A stretch of 64,000 nucleotides of DNA from positions 62,001-126,000 of the forward strand of contig DASWIX010000042.1 in the NCBI GenBank assembly GCA_036397455.1, given 5' to 3'. The notes below the pieces were generated by a model that worked only from the letters and a program-made list of their open reading frames with translations, made no database searches and was not told the DNA's origin. Below, in pieces: positions 47,315-55,902 of this stretch. Each line of letters begins with the position of its first letter. Position 1 is the stretch's first letter. Position numbers and translations under genes: made by a program. This DNA is from JADFNB01 sp036397455 (lineage in GTDB: Bacteria > Gemmatimonadota > Gemmatimonadetes > Gemmatimonadales > GWC2-71-9).

Positions 47315-48679
47315 GTGACGCAATCTGGCGGAATCAGTCGGGACTCGTGGGGGACACGCGCAGGATTCATCCTGGCGGCTGTTGGATCGGCGGTCGGACT
47401 CGGCAACATGTGGCGGTTTTCGTACGTGGCCGCCGAAGGCGGTGGCGCCGCGTTCGTCTTGCTATACCTCGTGTTCGTCGCGGTCATCGGCATTCCCCTG
47501 ATGACGGCGGAATTCGTCGTCGGGCGGATGGTACATATGTCGCCGGTCCAGGCACTCAAGCGGCTGGGCGGCGACGCCTGGACCCCCCTCGGCCTGCTGT
47601 TCGTGTTTTGCGGGCTCGGGATCCTGTCGTACTACTCGGTCATCGCCGGCTGGACCATGCGATACGCGGTCGACGCGCTCCGCGGCGCGATCCCGGAGGA
47701 CGCAGGGGCCTATTTCGGCGCCGTCGGCACCGGCTGGCCGGCGGTCGTCACGCACCTGCTGTTCATGGCATGCACCATCTTCATCGTGGTGGGCGGCATC
47801 AAGAAGGGGCTGGAACGCACCGCCATCGTGCTGATGCCCGTGCTCTTTCTCCTGCTGATCGGGCTCGCGGTGTGGGCAAGCACGCTGGAAGGTGGGGCGG
47901 CCGGGTACGCGTACTACCTGAAGCCGCAGCTCGGTGAACTGTTCAATCCACAGATCATCACCAGCGCCGCCGGCCAGGCGTTTTTTTCGCTGAGTCTCGG
48001 GATGGGCGCGCTCATGACCTACGCGTCGTATCTCACGTCCAAGGAGAACCTTGGTCGCGAAGCGGCCGTGGTGGCGCTCACGGACTTCGGCGTCGCCTTC
48101 GTCGCCGGGTTGTTCGTCTTCCCGATCATCTTCCACTTCGATCTGAGTGCCACCATCGGACTCGGCAATCCCATCTCCGACAACACGGTCGGGACGTTGT
48201 TCATTTCGATTCCACCGGCGCTGGGAAGCCTGGGCTCCATCGGCAACATGATCACCGGAGCGTTCTTCGTCATGTTGTTTTTCGCCGCGATCACCTCGTC
48301 GATCTCTTTGCTGGAGGTCGTCGTCTCGGCGGTCATCGACAGCTGGCACTGGCCGCGCACCAAGGCCACGCTGGTGTTCGGCCTGCTGATCACACTCCTG
48401 GGCATTCCGTCGGCGTTCAACCTGAATTTCCTCGACTTCGCCGACAAACTCGTCGGCAACGTCATGTTGATGATCGGAGGACTCTTCACCGCGCTGCTGG
48501 TGGGATACACGGTACGGCCGCAGGCCGACGCCGAGTTGGCCGAAGGGATGACCAATGCCACCGCTCGAAACGCGTGGATGGTCTTCGTGCGTTACGTCGC
48601 GCCGCCGCTGCTGATTCTGGTGCTCGCGTTTTCGATCCCGGACCTCATCACCAAATTCAAGACGCTGGTCGGGATGTAG
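47315..48679 (+). CDS. Sodium-dependent transporter (neurotransmitter:sodium symporter family)
   Basis: The protein has 454 residues from GTG 47315; the longer frame from 47183 overlaps the TetR gene. Twelve membrane helices are readable, starting with WGTRAGFILAAVGSAVGLGNMWRFSY (TM1 with the unwound sodium/substrate site GSAVGLGN) and PLMTAEFVVGR. FFSLSLGMGALMTYASYL is TM6. LeuT-like bacterial members move amino acids with sodium through the inner membrane. Directly downstream of TetR. Confidence 0.93.
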   Translation: MTQSGGISRDSWGTRAGFILAAVGSAVGLGNMWRFSYVAAEGGGAAFVLLYLVFVAVIGIPLMTAEFVVGRMVHMSPVQALKRLGGDAWTPLGLLFVFCGLGILSYYSVIAGWTMRYAVDALRGAIPEDAGAYFGAVGTGWPAVVTHLLFMACTIFIVVGGIKKGLERTAIVLMPVLFLLLIGLAVWASTLEGGAAGYAYYLKPQLGELFNPQIITSAAGQAFFSLSLGMGALMTYASYLTSKENLGREAAVVALTDFGVAFVAGLFVFPIIFHFDLSATIGLGNPISDNTVGTLFISIPPALGSLGSIGNMITGAFFVMLFFAAITSSISLLEVVVSAVIDSWHWPRTKATLVFGLLITLLGIPSAFNLNFLDFADKLVGNVMLMIGGLFTALLVGYTVRPQADAELAEGMTNATARNAWMVFVRYVAPPLLILVLAFSIPDLITKFKTLVGM

Positions 48680-48725
48680 GGCCGTGTCGGCCGGGACGAC
48701 CCCAGCACATCGGTTCTCGCAACTG

Positions 48726-48814
48726 CGGTTACGTAATGCACCGCGGAGGTCGCAGAGCAACCAACCTCCACCGCACATTCGACCGCGTTACGGTACTTGT
48801 GGCCGCGGGTACTA
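48726..48814 (-). repeat. Dispersed 3'-end element, copy 1
   Basis: Read on the minus strand it begins with the stop codon of the sugar dehydrogenase gene (TAGTAC) and continues GCGGCCACAAGTACCGTAACGC, then about 41 variable bases, and ends CGGTGCATTACGTAACCG. Copy 2 is at 60845-60936. The first 30 bases differ at only a few positions between copies. Confidence 0.55.
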
Positions 48815-49969
48815 GCGTGCTGAGTAGCTGACGCGGTAGATCCGGCCACCCTGATCGTCGGAGATCAGCAGGCTGCCGTCGGGCGCCGTGAGGACGTCCA
48901 CCGGCCGGCCCCACGAACGCCGACCGACCTGCCAACCGGAAATGAAGTCGATCGGGTCGCCCGCAACCCGGCCACCGTCGATCGGAATCCGGATCACCTT
49001 GTACCCGATCGGGAACGATCGGTCCCACGACCCATGGAGCGCGACGAACAGGTTGCCCCGATACGCCGCCGGGAACCGCGTCCCGCCATAGAAGGTCAGA
49101 CCGAGCGGCGCGGTGTGCGCCGGGAGCGTCACGGCCGGCCCAATCGCGTCCGCGCAGCGGGCCGCCTGCGCCTGGTATTCCGGGTTCGGTGTGAGCGGCA
49201 GATAGCACTGGGGCCATCCGTAGAATCCGCCGCGCCGGAGGATGTTCACCCGGTCCGGCGGCACGTCATCGCCCAGACGGTCACGGTCGTTGTTGGTCGC
49301 CCATACCTCGCCCGTTACGGCGTGCACGGCGAGCCCGACACTGTTGCGCAACCCGGTCGCGAAGACCGAGGCGTCCGATCCATCCGACCGAAACGACAGG
49401 ACGGCGGCCCGCCGGCTGTCACGTTCATCACAGAGGTTGCAGCTCGACCCCACCGATACGAGCATCTCGTCGTCGCGAAACACCACGGTCCGCGTCGCAT
49501 GACCCCCGCTCGACGGCAGGGAGGCGACGACGACCTCGATGGGACGGAACGCCGGTGACACGCCGCGCACCACCCGGTGCTCTTCAGCGACGTACAGGGT
49601 ATCGCCGCGAAAGGCCAACCCATGCGGATTCCGGAGGTGCTCCAGGACCGTGGTCATTCCTTCGGCGCGACCATCACCATCTCCATCCACCAGCCGCACG
49701 ACGCGACCTTGGGATGTCAGGGACACGAACACCGACGAGTCGGGGCCAACGGCCATGAAGCGCGCGGAGGGGAGCCGCTCGGCAAAGACGTCGATCGCAA
49801 ACCCGGCGGGAAGCACCAAGGCGTTCCCCGCCACTCGCTGCATCACATAGGTCGAATCCTGGTCCGCGGCCGTGCCTTCGCCCGGCGCACGCTGAACGCA
49901 TGCGACCGCGAGCAGAAGCAGCACGATGGTCCGGGGCACTCCGGACGTCGATCGGGATTCAGGACGCAT
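48812..49969 (-). CDS. PQQ-dependent sugar dehydrogenase-like (glucose/sorbosone type) lipoprotein
   Basis: The protein has 385 residues from ATG 49969; an in-frame ATG at 49981 is possible. Lipobox L-A-V-A-C (Cys24). A six-bladed beta-propeller of the GDH/sorbosone family: LPAGFAIDVFAERLPSARFMAVGPDSSVFVS, HLRNPHGLAFRGDTLYVAEEHRVVR, CNLCDERDSRRAAV, ATNNDRDRLGDDVPPDRVN and GGFYGWPQCY. Several periplasmic members use PQQ, but many lack the catalytic His; the PQQ role here is unproven. It overlaps the end of the E1-alpha gene by 11 bases. Confidence 0.85.
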   Translation of the reverse strand: MRPESRSTSGVPRTIVLLLLAVACVQRAPGEGTAADQDSTYVMQRVAGNALVLPAGFAIDVFAERLPSARFMAVGPDSSVFVSLTSQGRVVRLVDGDGDGRAEGMTTVLEHLRNPHGLAFRGDTLYVAEEHRVVRGVSPAFRPIEVVVASLPSSGGHATRTVVFRDDEMLVSVGSSCNLCDERDSRRAAVLSFRSDGSDASVFATGLRNSVGLAVHAVTGEVWATNNDRDRLGDDVPPDRVNILRRGGFYGWPQCYLPLTPNPEYQAQAARCADAIGPAVTLPAHTAPLGLTFYGGTRFPAAYRGNLFVALHGSWDRSFPIGYKVIRIPIDGGRVAGDPIDFISGWQVGRRSWGRPVDVLTAPDGSLLISDDQGGRIYRVSYSAR

Positions 49970-51047
49970 ATACGCCTTCAACCGCCGATGCCGGCTTCGA
50001 TTTCCCGGACCGCTGACTCTCCAGCGCCTCTTCGGCCGCCTGATCGACCTCGACCGTCACGCGCTCCTCGATCGCTTCTAACGCCTGCGCCGAGACGCCC
50101 TTTCGCTTCAGGTACTCTTCGAACACGCCTATCGGGTCACGCGCTCCCCACGTCTGGAACAATTCGGGGGGGAGCAGGGTCCGCGCCTCGTGTTCGTCAT
50201 GTGTCGCGTGGCCACCCATCCGGAACGTCTCCGCGGCGAGCAGGACCGGACCGTCACCTGCGCGGCACGCGTCCGCGGCGAGTCGCGTCGCGGCGAACGC
50301 GTCGAGCACGTTATTGCCGTCGAACGGCCAGCCGCGGGCCCCGTACGCCCGGTGCAGGTCGGTGAAGTCCGCGGGCAACCGGTGGTCCCGCGCGCGGGTG
50401 CCGAGGGCGACCTGGTTATTCTGGATGATGAAGATTGCCGGTAGCCGCTGCACCGCGGCGAAGTTGAGCGCCTCGTGGGTTGGACCGGCGTTCACCGACC
50501 CATCGCCGATCCACGTCAGTGCCACGGCGCCCTCACCCCGCAGTTTGAACGCGAGCGCGATGCCCGCCGTTACCGGCGGCATGTTGCCGATGTGCGAGAT
50601 TGGCTGGAGCACGCGGTGGGCCATGTCCCCGACGTGACCGTCGCGCCCGCGGGACGGCGCATCGGACGTCCCAAGGTATCCGCGGAGCATGTTCGCGACG
50701 GACATCCCCATTTCGCAGCACGCGCCGGCGTTGCGTATCATCGGCGCCACGACGTCGCGGTCCCGATCGAGCGCGTGGGTCGGCCCGACGGTCGCCGCCT
50801 CTTCTCCGGTTCCGAGCCAGGCCTTCGAAATGACCCCCTGATGCACCCAGCGCTTGAGCATGACGTCGTGCAGCCGCGTCCGCACCAATCCGGCGTACAG
50901 CGCAAGCACCCGTCGCTGGTCGATGCCCGCGATGATCGCCCGGCGCGCCGGATCGGCGTCGCACACGCGCTCGAAGTGGTCAACCACCGCCGGGTCGGCG
51001 GTCCACGCGACATACTCGGGAGGATCGAACGCCGGGAACCGTCTCAT
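49959..51047 (-). CDS. Thiamine-diphosphate dehydrogenase E1 alpha subunit (2-oxoacid type), orphan
   Basis: The protein has 362 residues. The TPP motif G181-D-G...N210-N211 (GDGSVNAGPTHEALNFAAVQ, then IIQNN) is complete. MLKRWVHQGVISKAWLGTGEEA and GRDGHVGDM match pyruvate/branched-chain dehydrogenase E1-alpha, and GGHATHDEHEART is the flexible phosphorylation-loop region. An E1-beta subunit is always required for activity, and none is encoded in this window, nor are E2 or E3. Neighbours are a sugar dehydrogenase and an amidohydrolase. The beta subunit must lie elsewhere. Confidence 0.88.
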   Translation of the reverse strand: MRRFPAFDPPEYVAWTADPAVVDHFERVCDADPARRAIIAGIDQRRVLALYAGLVRTRLHDVMLKRWVHQGVISKAWLGTGEEAATVGPTHALDRDRDVVAPMIRNAGACCEMGMSVANMLRGYLGTSDAPSRGRDGHVGDMAHRVLQPISHIGNMPPVTAGIALAFKLRGEGAVALTWIGDGSVNAGPTHEALNFAAVQRLPAIFIIQNNQVALGTRARDHRLPADFTDLHRAYGARGWPFDGNNVLDAFAATRLAADACRAGDGPVLLAAETFRMGGHATHDEHEARTLLPPELFQTWGARDPIGVFEEYLKRKGVSAQALEAIEERVTVEVDQAAEEALESQRSGKSKPASAVEGVYAS

Positions 51048-51065
51048 CGTGTCGCCGCCGGCGCG

Positions 51066-52370
51066 CTAGGTCCGTTGACGAACCTGTTTCACGATCGCGC
51101 CGCCTTTCATCACGAAATCGACCCGCTCGAGCAGCGTGATGTCGCTGAGCGGATCGCCATGCACGGCGACGATGTCGGCAAACCGGCCGGCCTGGACGCT
51201 CCCGACCAGCTCGCTCCAGCCAAGCAGGTCCGCGGCGTTCCCCGTCCCGGCGACGATCGCCTGCATCGGGGTCATGCCACCGAGCTCGACCATGAGCGTA
51301 AACTCGTGTCCGTTTCGGCCGTGCGGCATCACACCCGCGTCGGTCCCCAGAGCGATCTTGACCCCTGCGGCGACGGCCGCGCGAAACGAGTGACGCATGA
51401 TGGGCGCGATGGCCAGCGCCTTGGCGGCGCGCTCGCCGGTCAATCGTCCACTCTGTGCCAGCGCTTCCACCGCCTCTCCCGCCATGAGCGTCGGAACCAG
51501 GTAGGTGCCGTGCTCGATCATCAGGCTGATCGCTTCGTCATCGAGCATCGAGCCATGTTCGATCGAGTGCACGCCCGCCCGCACAGCCGCCTTGATTCCC
51601 ACCGTTCCGTGCGCGTGCGCCGCGACTCGCCGCTCCACCATGTGCGCCGCGTCCACGACGGCCCGCAGTTCCTCATCGGCGTACTGTTGCACGCCGACCG
51701 AATCACCTTCCGACAGGACACCGCCGGTGGCGCAGATCTTGATGACATCCGCACCGAACTTGACCTGATACCGAATGGCCGCGCGAATCGCGTCCGGTCC
51801 GTCGGCGATCCCCTGTGCGATCCCAATCGGTTCGCCGAACAAGTCGCCGACATACCCATTGGAACCGTCACAATGGCCGCCGGTGATCCCGAGGGCGTGG
51901 GCCGCGACCTGCATGCGGGGGCCCGGCACACGACCGGCATTGATCGCGTCGCGCAGCGCGACGTCGGCGTATCCCCGAGCCCCCACGTTACGGATCGTGG
52001 TGAACCCGGCCTCCAGGGTCTCGCGGGCGTGTTGCGCGCCGCGGAGCGCGGCGTCGGCCGGGGTCTCGCGCACGAGCTCGTTTTCCCATCCCGGCTCACC
52101 CAAGACCGTTCCCGCGACGTGGGTGTGTGCGTCGATGAATCCCGGCATGACCGTCATCCCGGAGAGGTCGATGACGCGGGCGTCCCGCGGGATGCGAACG
52201 TCCGGACCAACCGCGGTGATGCGATCGTTCTCGATCAAGATGATCACGTTGGACCGCGGGGCGGCACCGGTGCCGTCGACGAGCCTGCCGGCGCGAACGG
52301 CAGTCGTCTGCGCGGAGGCCATGCTTGTGATTGCCGCAAGCAACGAGGCCGCGGCAAGGTAGTGCTTCAT
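51066..52370 (-). CDS. Exported amidohydrolase (imidazolonepropionase/Xaa-Pro dipeptidase-like)
   Basis: The protein has 434 residues. Signal peptide ending S-M-A-S-A-Q. TIM-barrel metal sites: MPGFIDAHTHVAG (H-x-H), GADVIKICATGG (bridging carboxylated Lys), AAHAHGTVGIKAAVRAGVHSIEHGS (two His) and IALGTDAG (Asp). The arrangement matches the Xaa-Pro dipeptidase/Sgx9260 branch of amidohydrolases that act on acyl-amino acids or dipeptides. It would act in the periplasm. Upstream of E1-alpha, same strand. Confidence 0.92.
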   Translation of the reverse strand: MKHYLAAASLLAAITSMASAQTTAVRAGRLVDGTGAAPRSNVIILIENDRITAVGPDVRIPRDARVIDLSGMTVMPGFIDAHTHVAGTVLGEPGWENELVRETPADAALRGAQHARETLEAGFTTIRNVGARGYADVALRDAINAGRVPGPRMQVAAHALGITGGHCDGSNGYVGDLFGEPIGIAQGIADGPDAIRAAIRYQVKFGADVIKICATGGVLSEGDSVGVQQYADEELRAVVDAAHMVERRVAAHAHGTVGIKAAVRAGVHSIEHGSMLDDEAISLMIEHGTYLVPTLMAGEAVEALAQSGRLTGERAAKALAIAPIMRHSFRAAVAAGVKIALGTDAGVMPHGRNGHEFTLMVELGGMTPMQAIVAGTGNAADLLGWSELVGSVQAGRFADIVAVHGDPLSDITLLERVDFVMKGGAIVKQVRQRT

Positions 52371-52383
52371 CGGATCGAGCCTC

Positions 52384-53421
52384 CTAGCGAAGAAGGGGAC
52401 GGAGTCGTTCGAGGACCGCCGCCGACCCGTGGGCTTCCGCCATTGCCTTGCCGAATTCCAGCGTGGTAGGGTAGCGGTCCGCCGGATCGGACTCGAGCGA
52501 CCGCATCAGTGCCTTGTCGACCGCGTCGGAGATATCGGCGCGGTACTGGCGCAGCGGCGTGGGTTTGCCGCGCAGCCGTGCGATCATCATCTCCTGCGCA
52601 CTGCGGCCCTGGAAGGGGAGCTTACCGGTGAACATCTCGAACGCGACGATGCCGAGCGCATAGACGTCGCTGCGCGCGTCGAGCTGTTTCCCGCGAATCT
52701 GCTCGGGACTCATGAATTCCGGTGTGCCAAGAATGATCCCGGTCGCCGTGAGCTTCGCCATGGACGGATCGGCGCGGTTTTCCTTGGCCAAGCCGAAGTC
52801 CATCACGACCGCCTTGTCGGTTCCATCGTCATCCGGCACGATCATGACGTTCTCGGGCTTGAGATCACGGTGCACGATGTGCAGCTGGTGGGCGTGGTGC
52901 AAACCCGAGCAGATCTGGCCGAGCCACTCGATACCGATATCCATGTCGATCGGTCCGACCTTCACTTCCCGATCGGAGAGCAACTCGCCCTTCAGATAGG
53001 GCATGACGAGGTAGATGAGGCCGTCCTCCGTCTCGCCGAGCCTGAGAATCTTGCAGACGTGGGGGTGTTCCAACCGCATCGCCAACCCCGCCTCACGCCG
53101 CAGACGTTCCACCGAACTCTTGTCGGCACTGAGCTTGGGGCTGAGAATCTTGATAGCCACCACCGTGCCCCGCGTCAGGTCCTTTGCCTCGTAGACATAG
53201 GACATGCCGCCCTCGCCGAGACGGCGGACCACCTCGTAGCGGTTATCGACCCGCTGGCTGGTAAGCGTGAACCGGTCCGGGGTCTTCGGCTTGTACGCTT
53301 TCCGAATCGTCGTGCCCGACGATCCGGCGACGGCAACGTCGACCAGCGGATTGCCGTCCTTCGGGCAAAACCGCGCATCGCCCTCGTACACCGTCCCGCA
53401 TTTGGTACACCGCCGGCTCAT
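52384..53421 (-). CDS. Cytosolic Ser/Thr protein kinase with N-terminal zinc ribbon
   Basis: The protein has 345 residues. The ATG overlaps the upstream stop (ATGA). A short zinc-ribbon start has C5-x2-C8 and C19-P-K-D, with the fourth Cys replaced by Asp. The Hanks kinase domain (about 62-335) has the loop GEGGMSYVYEA, Lys91 in VAIKIL, H184-R-D in HIVHRDLKPENV, D208-F-G and the activation segment GTPEFMSPEQIRG. There is no membrane segment or PASTA domain. It is the last gene of an operon with a response-regulator-GGDEF protein and threonine dehydratase, all translationally overlapped. Targets unknown. Confidence 0.94.
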   Translation of the reverse strand: MSRRCTKCGTVYEGDARFCPKDGNPLVDVAVAGSSGTTIRKAYKPKTPDRFTLTSQRVDNRYEVVRRLGEGGMSYVYEAKDLTRGTVVAIKILSPKLSADKSSVERLRREAGLAMRLEHPHVCKILRLGETEDGLIYLVMPYLKGELLSDREVKVGPIDMDIGIEWLGQICSGLHHAHQLHIVHRDLKPENVMIVPDDDGTDKAVVMDFGLAKENRADPSMAKLTATGIILGTPEFMSPEQIRGKQLDARSDVYALGIVAFEMFTGKLPFQGRSAQEMMIARLRGKPTPLRQYRADISDAVDKALMRSLESDPADRYPTTLEFGKAMAEAHGSAAVLERLRPLLR

Positions 53422-54893
53422 TGACGCACCTGATTGCGTCCTTCGTCTTTGGCACGATACATGGCTCTGTCCGCCCGTGCGATGAACTCCTCGCCATCCT
53501 TCACCCGGTCCTCCGGAATGCTGGCCACCCCGATGGACACCGTAACGTACAACGGATCGCCGGAGTCCGCGAAATCGACCTCGGCGACATGGACGCGCAA
53601 CCGCTCGGCGAAGGACGCGGCGCCCTCCCGCGCCGTATCCGGTAGCACGACGATGAACTCGTCGCCCCCGTACCGGGCAACGATATCCACCGACCGCGCC
53701 TCCTGTCGGAGCATCTCGCCGATCCGGCGCAGCACTCCGTCCCCGGCCAGGTGCCCTCGCTGGTCGTTCACGGTCTTGAAGTTGTCGATGTCGACCAACA
53801 ACAATGCCAGGAGATGGTCGTACCGCTTGACCCGCTCCACTTCCCGATCCAGACGCTCGAACAGCGCGCGCCGATTGTGACAACCGGTAAGCGGATCGGT
53901 GCGCGCAAGCTCCTGGAATCGCTCGCGGTCCGACACCGCCGACTCCAGATCATACGCCTTGTCGATGGCGGTGACCGCGGCCGAGATCACGGTGCTCGCG
54001 AACGCCACGTCGTCCTCCCGCAACGGCGTATCGGCGTCCGTCGTCCGGAGAAAGAAGACTCCCCGCTGCTGTTTGCGGAGCGAAAACGGCAGGGCGATGG
54101 CCGAACGCGTCGTCACCTCCACGCCGCTCTCCCGCCATTCTTCGCGCACCGTGGCGTACAGCGGATCCGTGTGGACGTCCTTCACGAGCACGGCACGGGC
54201 GGTATCGAGCGCGCGCTGGATCTCGGGGTATCGCACGAGCGCGATCTCGAGGTTACGCAAAGACGGGTTTTCGAACGCGGCCACCACGAGTCCGACTTCG
54301 TCGCCCGGCTGCGCCAGCACCATCGAGCACTTGGACAGATTCAGCACCCGGGCCACCCGCCGGGCCAGGATGTGATAGATCTCGTCGGCCTTCAACGAGT
54401 CGGTGATCTCGTGCAGGATGTCCACCATCTCGGCCCGCACACGGGCTTCGTCGGTGCGCACCCGCACCTCCACCGCCATCCGGTCCGCTTCGGCTCTGAC
54501 CTGCTTGAGGGCGTTCGCGCCGCGCAGCCGGGCGTCGACCCGCGCCAGCAGCTCCCGCACCCGGAACGGCTTGGGAATGAAATCGTCAGCCCCCAGCCCA
54601 AGCGATCGCGCCGTCGCTTCCTCCGGCGGCATGGACGAGATCATCAACACGGGCAGTTGTTTCCAGCGGGGATCACCCTTCACCTGTTCGAGAAGCTGGA
54701 GGCCATCGACTCTCGGCATCATGATGTCGAGCAGGAGCAGATCGGGCGCTTCCTGCTCGATCATCTCGATCACCCGCTCGGCGCGATCGGTGACCACCAC
54801 CTCATGGCCTTCGCCCTTCAGGATGTAAACCAGGGTCTTCAGCAGGGTCTGATCGTCATCGGCTACGAGGATCTTGGCCGGTTCGGGGCTCAT
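53418..54893 (-). CDS. Response regulator with GAF-like and GGDEF (diguanylate cyclase) domains
   Basis: The protein has 491 residues. REC domain at 1-125: acidic pocket D12-D14, phospho-acceptor D56 in LLLLDIMMPRVDG, and Lys in PKPF. A helical linker precedes a GAF-like region (about 155-310: LKADEIYHILARRVARVLN, ...RSAIALPFSLRKQQRGVFFL). The GGDEF domain (about 330-490) has DPLTGCHNRRALFERLDRE and intact RYGGDEFIV; R-S-V-D five residues before GGDEF is a product-inhibition I-site. It should make c-di-GMP when phosphorylated. Start ATG overlaps the dehydratase stop. Confidence 0.95.
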   Translation of the reverse strand: MSPEPAKILVADDDQTLLKTLVYILKGEGHEVVVTDRAERVIEMIEQEAPDLLLLDIMMPRVDGLQLLEQVKGDPRWKQLPVLMISSMPPEEATARSLGLGADDFIPKPFRVRELLARVDARLRGANALKQVRAEADRMAVEVRVRTDEARVRAEMVDILHEITDSLKADEIYHILARRVARVLNLSKCSMVLAQPGDEVGLVVAAFENPSLRNLEIALVRYPEIQRALDTARAVLVKDVHTDPLYATVREEWRESGVEVTTRSAIALPFSLRKQQRGVFFLRTTDADTPLREDDVAFASTVISAAVTAIDKAYDLESAVSDRERFQELARTDPLTGCHNRRALFERLDREVERVKRYDHLLALLLVDIDNFKTVNDQRGHLAGDGVLRRIGEMLRQEARSVDIVARYGGDEFIVVLPDTAREGAASFAERLRVHVAEVDFADSGDPLYVTVSIGVASIPEDRVKDGEEFIARADRAMYRAKDEGRNQVRQ

Positions 54894-55876
54894 GCCACCT
54901 CTCCGGCGAACGCGCGGACCTGTTCCGGATCGACGTTCCCGCCACTCACGACGAGCACGGTGGGACCGGTCGGTCGAATGGCCCGCACGCGTAACGCCGC
55001 CGTGGTCGCCGCGCCCGACGGCTCGACGGTGAGTTGCATGACGCGATAGAGCCACCCCGTGGCCGCCGCGATGGCTTCGTCGTCCACCGTTACCGCGTCG
55101 ATCCGCCCCTGCACGTGCGCGAAATTCAGTTCCCCGACCGCAACCGGCAGGAGGCCGTCCGCGAGGCTCTCGCTGCGATCCAGCCGCACCACCCGTCCGG
55201 CGCGCAACGCCGCGCCCATGGCGGCGGCCCCGATCGGTTCCACCGCCGTGACCGCCGCGTCCGGCGCCAGTGCCGTGATGGCCGTCGTGATACCGGCGAT
55301 GAGCCCCCCCCCGCCCACGGGGACCGCCACGTGACGTACATCCGGCAGGTCCTCGATGATTTCGAGTCCCACCGTCCCCTGGCCGGCAATGACGTCGTGA
55401 TGCGCAAACGGCGGGATCACCGTCAGGGCCTGCTCCGCGATCAGTTCGTCCGCGCGCGCCTTGCGATCCTCGGACGTGGTTCCGGCGAACTCGACCTCGC
55501 CACCCCATCGTTTCACACCGGCCACCTTGATCGACGGGGCGGTCTCCGGCATCACGATGACGGCACGGATACCGAGCCGCCACGCGGCAAACGCGACCGC
55601 CTGGCCATGATTGCCACTCGAATACGTGATGATGCCCCGCCGTCGAGCATCGTCGGGAAGCCGGCGAACGGCCGTCCACGCGCCGCGCAGCTTGAACGCA
55701 CCCGTCGGCTGACGGTTCTCCAGCTTGAGGAACACGGGAACACCCGCGAGCTCGGCAAGCGGATCTGCCGGAACGAGGGGTGTACGCTCGGCGACCCCGA
55801 CGAGCCCGGCGGCCGCCTCACGGATCGCATCGATGGTCACCAGCGCCGACGAAACGGGGACTGAGGTCCGGATCAC
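54890..55876 (-). CDS. Threonine/serine dehydratase (catabolic type)
   Basis: The protein has 328 residues. PLP enzyme of fold-type II: Lys62 in NRQPTGAFKLRGA forms the Schiff base, SSGNHGQAVAFAA binds the substrate carboxylate, and GGGGLIAGI binds the phosphate. No C-terminal ACT regulatory domain, so it resembles TdcB or serine racemase rather than biosynthetic IlvA. It releases 2-oxobutyrate and ammonia from threonine (or pyruvate from serine) via an enamine intermediate. It is the first gene of a three-gene operon with signalling proteins, overlapping the next by four bases. Confidence 0.93.
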   Translation of the reverse strand: MIRTSVPVSSALVTIDAIREAAAGLVGVAERTPLVPADPLAELAGVPVFLKLENRQPTGAFKLRGAWTAVRRLPDDARRRGIITYSSGNHGQAVAFAAWRLGIRAVIVMPETAPSIKVAGVKRWGGEVEFAGTTSEDRKARADELIAEQALTVIPPFAHHDVIAGQGTVGLEIIEDLPDVRHVAVPVGGGGLIAGITTAITALAPDAAVTAVEPIGAAAMGAALRAGRVVRLDRSESLADGLLPVAVGELNFAHVQGRIDAVTVDDEAIAAATGWLYRVMQLTVEPSGAATTAALRVRAIRPTGPTVLVVSGGNVDPEQVRAFAGEVA

Positions 55877-55902
55877 AGTCTGCGAATCTATCCAGTGCGG
55901 AC

